From NCBI RefSeq assembly GCF_026242055.1, contig NZ_JAPJDL010000019.1, forward strand, positions 62,001 to 126,000: a stretch of 64,000 nt of DNA, given 5' to 3'. Under the pieces are notes generated by a model. That model saw nothing but the letters and a program-made list of their open reading frames with translations, ran no database searches and was not told the origin of the DNA. Source of the DNA: Lentzea sp. NEAU-D7 (lineage in GTDB: Bacteria > Actinomycetota > Actinomycetes > Mycobacteriales > Pseudonocardiaceae). Position 1 is the stretch's first letter. The number at the start of each line of letters is the position of its first letter. Below are positions 49,524-60,153 of the stretch, in pieces. Made by a program: the position numbers and the translations under genes.

Positions 49524-51686
49524 GTGGCTTTCGCAACCGAGCTCCCGCCAGAGGAAAGCACCGTCAAGGCGCACTCCGAGCACCGTCCCGTCGGCGACAT
49601 CGTCCGCTCCGACGGGCAGTTCCGCGTGGTCAGCGAGTACCAGCCGGCGGGCGACCAGCCGGCGGCGATCGCCGAGCTCGAACGGCGCGTGCGCTCCGGT
49701 GAGCGCGACGTCGTGCTGCTCGGCGCCACGGGTACCGGCAAGTCGGCGACCACGGCGTGGCTCGTCGAGAAGCTGCAGCGCCCCACCCTGGTGATGGCGC
49801 CGAACAAGACCCTGGCCGCCCAGCTGGCGAACGAGCTGAAGGAGCTCTTCCCGCACAACGCGGTGGAGTACTTCGTCAGCTACTACGACTACTACCAGCC
49901 CGAGGCGTACATCCCGCAGACGGACACGTACATCGAGAAGGACTCCTCGATCAACGAGGACGTCGAGCGCCTGCGCCACTCGGCCACGATGTCGCTGCTG
50001 ACCCGGCGCGACGTCATCGTGGTCGCGTCGGTGTCGTGCATCTACGGCCTGGGCACGCCCCAGTCGTACCTCGACCGCTCGATCCCGCTGGAGACGGGCG
50101 TGGAGGTCGACCGTGACGCGTTCCTGCGCCTGCTGGTCGACGTCCAGTACACCCGCAACGACATGTCGTTCACCCGCGGCTCGTTCCGCGTGCGCGGCGA
50201 CACGGTCGAGATCATCCCGTCCTACGAGGAGCTCGCCGTCCGCGTCGAGTTCTTCGGCGACGAGATCGACAAGCTCTACTACCTCCACCCGCTCACCGGC
50301 GACGTGGTGAAGGAGGTCTCCGAGCTCCGGATCTTCCCCGCGACGCACTACGTGGCGGGCCCGGAGCGCATGGAGCGCGCGATCCGCGACATCGAGGCCG
50401 AGCTGGAGACGACGCTCGCGCAGATGGAGCGCCAGGGCAAGCTGCTCGAGGCCCAGCGCCTGCGCATGCGCACCCAGTACGACCTGGAGATGATGAAGCA
50501 GGTCGGCTTCTGCAACGGCATCGAGAACTACTCGCGCCACATCGACGGCCGCGGGCCGGGGACGGCGCCGGCGACGCTGCTCGACTACTTCCCGGACGAC
50601 TTCCTGATGGTCATCGACGAGTCGCACGTGACCGTGCCGCAGATCGGTGGCATGTACGAGGGCGACGCGTCCCGCAAGCGCAACCTCGTGGAGCACGGCT
50701 TCCGCCTGCCCTCCGCGCTGGACAACCGCCCGCTGACCTGGGAGGAGTTCGCCGACCGGATCGGCCAGGTCGTGTACCTGTCGGCGACCCCGGGCCCGTA
50801 CGAGATGGGGCAGACCGGCGGGGAGTTCGTCGAGCAGGTCATCCGCCCCACCGGCTTGGTCGACCCCGAGGTCGTCGTCAAGCCGACCGAGGGCCAGATC
50901 GACGACCTGGTGCACTCCATCCGCGAGCGGGCCGAACGCGACGAGCGGGTCCTGGTCACGACGCTGACCAAGAAGATGGCGGAGGACCTGACGGACTACC
51001 TGCTGGAGCTGGGGATCCGGGTCCGGTACCTGCACTCCGAGGTCGACACCCTGCGCCGGGTGGAGCTGCTGCGCCAGCTCCGTCTCGGCGAGTACGACGT
51101 GCTGATCGGCATCAACCTGCTGCGGGAGGGCCTCGACCTCCCCGAGGTGTCGCTGGTGGCGATCCTCGACGCCGACAAGGAGGGGTTCCTGCGGTCCGGG
51201 ACGTCTCTGGTGCAGACGATCGGCCGTGCCGCTCGCAACGTGTCCGGTGAGGTCCACATGTACGCGGACCGGATCACCGACTCGATGCGGCACGCGATCG
51301 AGGAGACCAACAGGCGGCGTGAGAAGCAGGTCGCGTACAACGTCGAGCGCGGCATCGACCCGCAGCCGTTGCGGAAGAAGATCACCGACATCCTGGAGGC
51401 GGTCTACTCCGAGATCGAGGACGAGGTTCCGGTCGGCGGGTCCGGGCGCAACCAGTCCCGGGGCAAGCGGGCCGCGGGGGAGAGCGGGCGGTCCTCCGGC
51501 GTGGTGGCTTCGGCCGAGCGGGCCGGGATGGCCCGGTCCGAGCTGGCCGATCTGGTGCAGTCGCTGACCGACCAGATGATGAACGCCGCCCGGGATCTGC
51601 AGTTCGAGCTGGCCGCCCGGCTGCGGGACGAGATCCAGGACCTGAAGAAGGAGTTGCGGGGGATGGACGCGGCCGGGGTCAAGTGA
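49524..51686 (+). CDS. uvrB: Excinuclease ABC subunit B
   Basis: 720 residues. Walker [14 protein letters not shown] near 75-87, the damage-probing beta-hairpin [20 protein letters not shown] near 120, DESH box [14 protein letters not shown] near 365, helicase motif [11 protein letters not shown] near 570 and the C-terminal UVR domain ([20 protein letters not shown]) that contacts UvrC. It verifies DNA damage in nucleotide excision repair. GTG 49524 is taken as start because it lies seven bases after the -10 box. Confidence 0.98.
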   Translation: MAFATELPPEESTVKAHSEHRPVGDIVRSDGQFRVVSEYQPAGDQPAAIAELERRVRSGERDVVLLGATGTGKSATTAWLVEKLQRPTLVMAPNKTLAAQLANELKELFPHNAVEYFVSYYDYYQPEAYIPQTDTYIEKDSSINEDVERLRHSATMSLLTRRDVIVVASVSCIYGLGTPQSYLDRSIPLETGVEVDRDAFLRLLVDVQYTRNDMSFTRGSFRVRGDTVEIIPSYEELAVRVEFFGDEIDKLYYLHPLTGDVVKEVSELRIFPATHYVAGPERMERAIRDIEAELETTLAQMERQGKLLEAQRLRMRTQYDLEMMKQVGFCNGIENYSRHIDGRGPGTAPATLLDYFPDDFLMVIDESHVTVPQIGGMYEGDASRKRNLVEHGFRLPSALDNRPLTWEEFADRIGQVVYLSATPGPYEMGQTGGEFVEQVIRPTGLVDPEVVVKPTEGQIDDLVHSIRERAERDERVLVTTLTKKMAEDLTDYLLELGIRVRYLHSEVDTLRRVELLRQLRLGEYDVLIGINLLREGLDLPEVSLVAILDADKEGFLRSGTSLVQTIGRAARNVSGEVHMYADRITDSMRHAIEETNRRREKQVAYNVERGIDPQPLRKKITDILEAVYSEIEDEVPVGGSGRNQSRGKRAAGESGRSSGVVASAERAGMARSELADLVQSLTDQMMNAARDLQFELAARLRDEIQDLKKELRGMDAAGVK

Positions 51687-51721
51687 CCCCAAGGCCGGTC
51701 TGCGTGCGATGGGTTCGCGTT

Positions 51722-51744
51722 GGCTGAGGGCTTTGCCCTCAGCC
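51722..51744. repeat. REP-like hairpin, copy 2
   Basis: A perfect 10-bp stem GGCTGAGGGC with a TTT loop, followed by TCCCGGC. It is related to the hairpin at 45006. It also sits 35 bp after the uvrB stop and could act as terminator. The remaining gap to 51940 shows nothing else. Confidence 0.6.
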
Positions 51745-51940
51745 TCCCGGCTCTCTCGCGGCGCCGCGCGTGGTCGGCGTGTCCACTGTGGAGGCGCGTT
51801 GCGTGCGGTGGGTTAGATCGCCGTCTCGGTGCGTAATCTCGTGCGCTTGTAACGATTTGCGCGCTTCCCGTAAATCGCCCTCTGGGGTGAGATGTGCGCG
51901 GACTGCTTTCGTCAGGGCCGTGGCCCGCCATGATCTCGGG

Positions 51941-52372
51941 GTGGATGTGGACTCCCACCTCGCCGCGGTGGAGCAGGCGCTGATCGCTGTGCGGCGCAGT
52001 CAGTCTCGTCGGGCCTTGGCCGAGTTGGCTGTGCCTGCCTTCGACGTGCTCGATGTCGTGGAAACAGCTGAGCGGACCGGTGCTCAGGCCACGGTTTCCA
52101 GTGTGGCCTTGGCTTTGCACGTTGATCAGCCCCGGGCCAGCAAGCTCGTCACGAGTGCGGTCGAGGCCGGGCTGGTGGCCCGTGTCGCCGACAAGGCCGA
52201 TGGACGGCGGGTGTTGCTCGTGCGGACGCCTCGGGGGCGGGCCACGTCCGCTGAGCTGCACCGGGCCCGTCAGAGTGCCTGTGCTGTCGCCATGGCGGAC
52301 TGGACCGAGGAGGAGCGGGTGGTGTTCGCCCGGCTGCTCACTCGTTTCGTCGCGGTGTTCGGCGCGCGATAA
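51941..52372 (+). CDS. MarR-type winged-helix regulator
   Basis: 143 residues from GTG 51941 (GTG 51947 is equally possible). The winged-helix region LAVPAFDVLDVVETAERTG to DQPRASKLVTSAVEAGLVAR and DKADGRRVLLVRTPRGRA follows the MarR plan. Upstream frame continues to 51770 but without homology. Target genes unknown; the neighbouring MmcQ gene starts 8 bp downstream. Confidence 0.82.
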   Translation: MDVDSHLAAVEQALIAVRRSQSRRALAELAVPAFDVLDVVETAERTGAQATVSSVALALHVDQPRASKLVTSAVEAGLVARVADKADGRRVLLVRTPRGRATSAELHRARQSACAVAMADWTEEERVVFARLLTRFVAVFGAR

Positions 52373-52379
52373 TCCTGTT

Positions 52380-52730
52380 GTGACACTGGATGAGTTGATC
52401 GTCTACTGCGCCGGCAAGCCCGGTGCCGAGGAGACGTATCCGTGGGGCGAGGCCGAGCTGGTGTGCAAGGTCGGTGGCAAGGCGTTCGCCTTCATCGGGC
52501 TCGACGCGCACACCGTCGGGTTGAAGTGCGGTGCCGACGCCGAGGCCGCCTCGGTGTGGCGAGAGCGCTTTCCCGGTGACGTCACGGTGAGCGGGTACGT
52601 CGGCCGGTACGGCTGGAACACCATCTCGCTCAAGGGGTCCGTGCCCGACGACGACCTGCTGGAGCTGGTCGACGGCTCCTACGAGGCCGTCGTCGCGCGG
52701 TTGCCCAAGGGGAGGCGGCCCGCCGTCTAG
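52380..52730 (+). CDS. MmcQ/YjbR family protein
   Basis: 116 residues with the CyaY-like fold of MmcQ/YjbR: ELIVYCAGKPGAEETYPWGE, KVGGKAFAFIG and the C-terminal YGWNTISLKGSVPDDDLLEL. These are small DNA-binding-like proteins of unknown role. GTG 52380 is six bases after GATAAT, so it may have its own leaderless transcript. The end overlaps the convergent VOC gene by four bases. Confidence 0.87.
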   Translation: MTLDELIVYCAGKPGAEETYPWGEAELVCKVGGKAFAFIGLDAHTVGLKCGADAEAASVWRERFPGDVTVSGYVGRYGWNTISLKGSVPDDDLLELVDGSYEAVVARLPKGRRPAV

Positions 52731-53107
52731 CGTTCTTCCGGCTGGAGGATGCCGAAGATGTTGTTCTCGGTGTCCTTGTAGTACGCGAGCAGGCCGACGC
52801 CGGGCATCTTGTCCTTGGGCAGGGCCACGGTGCCGCCGTTGACCTCGATGGCGGCGATGGTCACGTCGATGTCGGGCACGCTGATCGTCATGACGTAGCC
52901 GTGGACCGGTGCGTCCGGGGCCGGGTCCGGGCCGCGGCGGGGGAGCAGGCCGCCGTTCACGCCGGGCTGGTCGTCGTCGCCGGTCACGATGGTCCAGTAG
53001 GGGATGTCGCCCCACTGCTCGATCTTCCAGCCGAAGACCGAGGAGTAGAAGTTCCGCGCCCGCTCGGGATCTGCGGCGTGGATCTCGAAGTGCACAGGAC
53101 GTGACAT
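52727..53107 (-). CDS. VOC family (glyoxalase-like) protein
   Basis: 126 residues from ATG 53107; the longer upstream frame lacks homology. Two beta-alpha-beta-beta-beta modules: VHFEIHAADPERARNFYSSV and the second ending KDTENNIFGILQPEE. Related proteins are glyoxalases, dioxygenases or binding proteins; metal ligands H6 and the C-terminal E117-like residue are partly preserved. Divergent from another VOC gene. Confidence 0.85.
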   Translation of the reverse strand: MSRPVHFEIHAADPERARNFYSSVFGWKIEQWGDIPYWTIVTGDDDQPGVNGGLLPRRGPDPAPDAPVHGYVMTISVPDIDVTIAAIEVNGGTVALPKDKMPGVGLLAYYKDTENNIFGILQPEER

Positions 53108-53163
53108 GAGAGGGCACGCTACTCCGGACAGTGGTTGTCCGCATTGGTCTCTACGGTGTCCGC

Positions 53164-53556
53164 ATGGCAACCGAAATCCAGATCTCGTTCGACGCCGGTG
53201 ACCCGCCCAAGCTCGCGGACTTCTGGGCGCAGGCGCTCGGGTACGTCCAGCAGCCGCCGCCTCCCGGCTTCGCCACGTGGGAGGAGTTCGCGGTGAAGAA
53301 CAACATCCCGTTCGACTCGGTGGACGACTACGCGGCGATCATCGACCCGGAAGGCAAGGGACCGCGGTTCCTGTTCCAGCGGGTGCCCGAGGGCAAGACC
53401 GCGAAGAACCGCGTCCACCTCGACATCCGGCCGGGTCTCGACGCAGTGGCCCGCCTGGTTTCGCTGGGCGCCACGCGGGTGCGTGAGCACAACGACCAGA
53501 CGGGCCACTGGGTCGTGATGCTCGACCCGGAGGGCAACGAGTTCTGCGTCAGCTAG
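53164..53556 (+). CDS. VOC family (glyoxalase-like) protein
   Basis: 130 residues from ATG 53164. Single VOC unit: ISFDAGDPPKLADFWAQALG and HWVVMLDPEGNEFCVS at the C-terminus. The promoter region TTGTCCGCA-n8-TACGGT (53135-53157) keeps the exact spacing of the damage promoter of polA/uvrB but has C for the conserved purine; the ATG follows TACGGT by six bases. The stop overlaps the convergent permease gene by eight bases. Confidence 0.85.
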   Translation: MATEIQISFDAGDPPKLADFWAQALGYVQQPPPPGFATWEEFAVKNNIPFDSVDDYAAIIDPEGKGPRFLFQRVPEGKTAKNRVHLDIRPGLDAVARLVSLGATRVREHNDQTGHWVVMLDPEGNEFCVS

Positions 53557-54475
53557 TGATGTCCTTCGTCTTGAACCGCCGTGCCGCGAGCAGCGTGAAG
53601 ATGCCGCCGAAGGCGAGCGCCGAGAACGTGCCGCGTGCCATCTCCGACCAGTCGATGTCGGTCGAGAGCAGGTCGGCCCACGCCATCGCGTAGTGCGTCG
53701 GCAGGTAGTTGCGCAGGTCCCCGAGCGGCTCGATCTGGTCGAGGATCTGCGACACGATCGAGACGAGCACCGTGCCGCCGACCGCGCCGAGAGGCGCGTC
53801 GGTGGACACGGACAGGAACATCGCGAGGCCCGCGACCCAGAACAGGTTGATCGAGATGTAGACGACCGCGAACGCCATGGCGAGCACGCCGTCGCCGAAC
53901 GGGGCCGCCTCGCCGGTCGGGCTCACGACCTCGCCCGTGCCGTACCAGGCCACGCCGACGCCCAGTGCCACGGCGGGCAGCAGGGCGAGGGCGAAGACGC
54001 TGAGCAGGCCGCTGCTGATGGCCTTCTGGCGCAGCAGGCGGTGTCGCGGGATCGGCGCGGCGAGCAGGTACTTGAGGCTCGACCACGACGCTTCGGACGC
54101 GATCGTGTCGCCGAAGAACAGCGCCACGATCATCGGCAGCAGGAAGCTGCTGCTCACGAACAGCGTGAGCACCACGAAGTTGATGCCGCTGGCGGTCGCG
54201 AGGTCCACGAAGCCGCCGGAGCGGCGGTTCGGGTCGGACTGCCCGATCTCGAAGCTCGCCGCGAGGATGAACGGCAGCAGCACCAGGAAACCCAGCACGA
54301 GCTGGGTCCTGCGGCGGCGGATCTGCCGTTGCAGCTCCACGTGGATGCGGAGGGTGCGGCGCGCCTTGTAGCCGACCGACGAACCGTCCGGAGCCACCTT
54401 GGTGTGCTGCTGGGCGGCCGCGTCGGTGAGGTCCTCGAGCGCGCCCGGATCGGTGTGGACGCTGTTGTCGTTCAT
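53549..54475 (-). CDS. ABC-2 type transporter permease
   Basis: 308 residues with six membrane helices (about 60-80, 100-125, 150-172, 178-196, 210-235 and 282-298). The segment SEASWSSLKYLLAAPIPRHRLLRQK is typical of ABC-2 permeases. It is the last gene after the hydrolase-ATPase fusion and the 62-codon gene, so the ATPase domain of the fusion is its probable motor. ATG overlaps the upstream stop (ATGA). Confidence 0.9.
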   Translation of the reverse strand: MNDNSVHTDPGALEDLTDAAAQQHTKVAPDGSSVGYKARRTLRIHVELQRQIRRRRTQLVLGFLVLLPFILAASFEIGQSDPNRRSGGFVDLATASGINFVVLTLFVSSSFLLPMIVALFFGDTIASEASWSSLKYLLAAPIPRHRLLRQKAISSGLLSVFALALLPAVALGVGVAWYGTGEVVSPTGEAAPFGDGVLAMAFAVVYISINLFWVAGLAMFLSVSTDAPLGAVGGTVLVSIVSQILDQIEPLGDLRNYLPTHYAMAWADLLSTDIDWSEMARGTFSALAFGGIFTLLAARRFKTKDITS

Positions 54476-54652
54476 CGGTCCACCTCCTGCGGGACTGGTG
54501 CCTTCGTGCGGTTCGGGTTCGCGGTCCGCACGGGGGCGAACGCGGGCGTGACCGCGATCTCGTCCGCCACGTCGAGGCCGGCCTCGGCCAGCACCTCGAC
54601 GGCGGCGGGGTTCGGGGCGTCCGCCGTGGCGGACGCCGCTGCCATCAGGAAG

Positions 54653-54660
<8 letters not shown>
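54472..54660 (-). CDS. Small protein between fusion ATPase and permease, 62 aa
   Basis: 62 residues (starts MNDFLMAAASATADAPNP), no membrane segment, Ala/Pro-rich, with a Thr-Asn-Arg-rich C-terminal part. GTG 54660 overlaps the end of the fusion gene by 8 bp and its stop overlaps the permease start by four bases, which argues that it is translated. It resembles no family I know; a small coupling subunit or an exported peptide are both possible. Confidence 0.6.
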
Positions 54661-57499
<2,839 letters not shown>

Positions 57500-57702
57500 G
57501 TCGATGACGATATGCGAGTTTCGCTGAGAACGACCTGTTGGGATCCGCCCGCGGTCTCAGCATCAGTGGATCTTCAGCAGGCCTTCAGGTAGTGGTCGGT
57601 TCAACCCGAACGACACGCTGCGTATTCCCATCGCACCTGGTTGCGTGGGTCTGCTCACCCTGTGTGGCGCTAACCGCTCCTCGTAGAGCACAATATTGAC
57701 GC

Positions 57703-57836
57703 AGCATGGAGGGGAGTACTCCCTAAGCAGCGGTGTCGTCAGTACGGAGCTCGGCGTGGAGCTCCCGGTGCCGTTGGTCGTTCGAGAGCTCGTCTCGGCG
57801 GCGGAGGAGACCTCCGGGTTTATCTGGCATGCGCTG
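57703..57836 (+). promoter_or_regulatory. yybP-ykoY-like (Mn2+) riboswitch upstream of terC
   Basis: The plus strand has the class hallmarks in order: GGGGAGTA (57712-57719), GTGTCGTCAGTA (57733-57744), CTCCCGGTGCCGT (57762-57774) and GGAGACCTCCGGGTT (57806-57820). CAGCATG (57703-57709) can pair with CATG-CG-CTG (57829-57837) to close the aptamer. The yybP-ykoY class senses Mn2+ and often precedes TerC-type transporters, as here. Confidence 0.85.
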
Positions 57837-57850
57837 AGAATCCCGGAGGT
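57810..57850 (+). promoter_or_regulatory. Switching stem: aptamer strand versus ribosome binding site
   Basis: ACCTCCGGG (57810-57818), part of the aptamer 3' core, is the exact complement of CCCGGAGGT (57842-57850), which contains the GGAGG of terC. If the aptamer does not form, this stem would hide the ribosome binding site, so Mn2+ binding should turn translation on. Confidence 0.72.
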
Positions 57851-57856
57851 TGGGTT

Positions 57857-58861
57857 GTGAACGTCCCCGCATGGATGTGGATCGCGACGATCGGTGGTCT
57901 GCTCGTTCTGCTGGCTGTGGACCTCGTGATCGTCGATCGAAAGCCCCATGAGGTGACGATCGGTGAAGCCGCCCGCTGGGTGATCTTCTACGTGGCGATG
58001 GCCGCGGTCTTCGGTCTCGGCATCTGGTACTTCTCCGGTGGGCAGTACGCCACTGAGTTCTTCGCCGGGTACATCACCGAGTACTCGCTGAGCGTCGACA
58101 ACCTCTTCATCTTCTTGATCATCATGACGACGTTCAAGGTGCCCGCGATCCACCAGCACAAGGTGCTGCTGATCGGCATCCTGCTCGCCCTCGTCATGCG
58201 CGGCATCTTCATCGCGGCCGGCGCGGCGCTCATCGCCAAGTTCAGCTGGGTCTTCTTCATCTTCGGCGCGTTCCTCATCTACACCGGCTGGCAGCTGGCG
58301 CGGGAGAACCACGACGAGGAAGAGGAGTACAAGGAGAACCTGATGCTGCGCATGGTGCGCAAGGTTTTCCCGGTGACCAACGACTTCCACGGCTCCAAGT
58401 CGTTCATCAAGATCGACGGCAAGCGCTTCGTGACCCCGATGTTCATCGTCATGGTCGCGATCGGCTCCACCGACCTGCTCTTCGCGCTCGACTCGATCCC
58501 CGCGATCTTCGGCCTCACCAAGGAGCCGTTCCTGGTGTTCACGGCCAACGCGTTCGCGCTGATGGGTCTGCGCCAGCTGTACTTCCTGCTCGGCGGACTG
58601 CTCGCGAAGCTCGTCTACCTGTCGATCGGCCTGTCGGTGATCCTCGGCTTCATCGGTATCAAGCTGATCCTGGAAGCCCTGCACACCAACACCCTGCCGT
58701 TCCTCAACGGCGGCGAGCCCTTCCACGTGCCGACGATCGGCATCGAGGTCTCCCTGTCGGTGATCATCGGCGTGCTGGCGATCACGACGATCGCCAGCCT
58801 GCTCAAGGTGCGCCGCGACCCGGACTCCGCGAAGCACATCGGCGCCGACGCCAACCACTAG
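57857..58861 (+). CDS. TerC family integral membrane protein (probable Mn2+ exporter)
   Basis: 334 residues with about nine membrane helices. The family signature FFAGYITEYSLSVDNLFIFL carries the acidic residues of the cation site, and a second acidic set is in VAIGSTDLLFALDSIPAIFG. TerC/Alx proteins export Mn2+ or serve metalation of secreted enzymes. GTG 57857 has GGAGG at 57845-57849. The riboswitch-like leader supports a manganese role. It ends exactly where the convergent amidohydrolase ends. Confidence 0.94.
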   Translation: MNVPAWMWIATIGGLLVLLAVDLVIVDRKPHEVTIGEAARWVIFYVAMAAVFGLGIWYFSGGQYATEFFAGYITEYSLSVDNLFIFLIIMTTFKVPAIHQHKVLLIGILLALVMRGIFIAAGAALIAKFSWVFFIFGAFLIYTGWQLARENHDEEEEYKENLMLRMVRKVFPVTNDFHGSKSFIKIDGKRFVTPMFIVMVAIGSTDLLFALDSIPAIFGLTKEPFLVFTANAFALMGLRQLYFLLGGLLAKLVYLSIGLSVILGFIGIKLILEALHTNTLPFLNGGEPFHVPTIGIEVSLSVIIGVLAITTIASLLKVRRDPDSAKHIGADANH

Positions 58862-60064
58862 CTACAACTGGGAGACGCCGTTCTGGTAGACGGCGCGAAC
58901 GGCCTGCTTCAGCGTTCCGGCCTTCACGTGCTGTTCGGCGTCACCCTCCACGAGAACGAGATCGGCGAGCTTGCCAGGGGCGAGCTCGCCGAGTTCGTTT
59001 CCGAGGCGCATGAGCTCCGCGGCGGACGTCGTGGTCGCGTGGAGCGCCTCGGCCGGGGACATGCCGTACTCGACCATCAGCGTCAGCTCCTTGAGGTTGT
59101 CGCCGTGCGGGCCGACACCGGAGTCGGTGCCCATCGCGATCTTCACGCCCGCCTCGTACGCCTTCTGGAACGACTGGAAGTGCTGCGAGACAACGGCGTT
59201 GGCCTTGTCGAGGATGACGTCCGAGATCGCCACGCCGGCGGCGGCCTGGTCGAGCACCATGCGCGGGGCCATCAGCGTCGGCACGAGCCACGTGCCGTTC
59301 TTGAGCATCTCCTCGACGCCCTCGTCGGTGAGGAACACGCCGTGCTCGATGGACCGCACGCCGTTGCGCACGGCCGTGAGGATGCCGTCGCCGCTCATGG
59401 CGTGCGACATCACCGCGATGCCCGCGGCGTTGGCCTCCTGCACGATCATCGCGATCTCCTCGTCGCGGAAGTGCGCGTGCCTGGGGTTGCTGCGCGGGGA
59501 CATCACGCCGCCGCTCGACGCGATCTTGATGATGTCGGCGCCGTGGCGGACGAGCGTGCGGATGACCTTGCGCAGCTCCTCGGGACCGTCGGCGACGGTG
59601 TCCGGCAGGCCGGGGTGCAGGGGCGGTGAGATGTGGGCGCCGCACTGCATCCAGTCGTCGTTGTGGCCGCCGGTCTGCGAGACCATGTTGACCGCGATCT
59701 GCATGCGCGGGCCCTGGACCAGACCGCGCCGGACCGCCTCGGCGACACCGAGGTCGGCGCCGAGCGCGTCGCGGACGGTCGTGATGCCGCACTGCAGCGT
59801 GGCCTTCATGTTGCCGATCGCCTCGTAGAACGGCAGCGAGAACGGCGTGTTCAGCGACCTCACCAGGTCGGCGCCGCTGAACATGAAGTGCACGTGGCAG
59901 TCGAACAGCCCCGGCAGGATCGTGTGGCCCGTCGCGTCGACCTTGGTGTCGCCGTCGAGCCCGATGCCGACGTCGACGATGCGGTCGTTCTCGACCACCA
60001 CGTCGCCGGGCTCTGTCGCCCGGCCGGTGAAGACCCTGCCCCCGGAGAACACGATGCGCGTCAT
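58862..60064 (-). CDS. Amidohydrolase superfamily protein (prolidase / imidazolonepropionase-like)
   Basis: 400 residues with the TIM-barrel metal site of the superfamily: DCHVHF near 56, the carboxylated Lys in DIIKIASSGG near 179, His in VMSHAMSG near 218 and SIEHG near 237, and Asp in MGTDSG near 313. These match the Xaa-Arg/Xaa-Pro dipeptidase-like (Sgx9260) group. It likely hydrolyses N-acyl or dipeptide bonds in the cytoplasm. Divergent from an S9 peptidase, consistent with shared peptide catabolism. Confidence 0.9.
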   Translation of the reverse strand: MTRIVFSGGRVFTGRATEPGDVVVENDRIVDVGIGLDGDTKVDATGHTILPGLFDCHVHFMFSGADLVRSLNTPFSLPFYEAIGNMKATLQCGITTVRDALGADLGVAEAVRRGLVQGPRMQIAVNMVSQTGGHNDDWMQCGAHISPPLHPGLPDTVADGPEELRKVIRTLVRHGADIIKIASSGGVMSPRSNPRHAHFRDEEIAMIVQEANAAGIAVMSHAMSGDGILTAVRNGVRSIEHGVFLTDEGVEEMLKNGTWLVPTLMAPRMVLDQAAAGVAISDVILDKANAVVSQHFQSFQKAYEAGVKIAMGTDSGVGPHGDNLKELTLMVEYGMSPAEALHATTTSAAELMRLGNELGELAPGKLADLVLVEGDAEQHVKAGTLKQAVRAVYQNGVSQL

Positions 60065-60125
60065 ACGCGGGAATCTATGCGCTGAGTCAATTTTTGTGAT
60101 CGGTCAACAAATAACTCTGAGCGTT

Positions 60126-60146
60126 GCTAACAAGTTCTGTTAGCGT
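60126..60146 (+). promoter_or_regulatory. Promoter/operator between amidohydrolase and S9 peptidase
   Basis: Perfect palindrome GCTAACA-agttc-TGTTAGC (60126-60144). Its right arm overlaps a TAGCGT -10-like box (60141-60146) that lies seven bases before the S9 GTG, so a bound repressor would block that promoter. Confidence 0.65.
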
Positions 60147-60153
60147 CCACGCC

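Larger units (their letters stand above)
57500..57856. other. Intergenic region holding the terC leader
   Basis: 357 bp between divergent genes. The part from 57703 on is a riboswitch-like leader; 57500-57702 has no gene and should contain both promoters, though no strong hexamer pair stands out. Confidence 0.6.

Noticed and set aside
49497-51692. Antisense open frame of about 730 codons opposite uvrB
   Set aside because: Same shadow effect; the plus strand encodes an unambiguous full-length UvrB.
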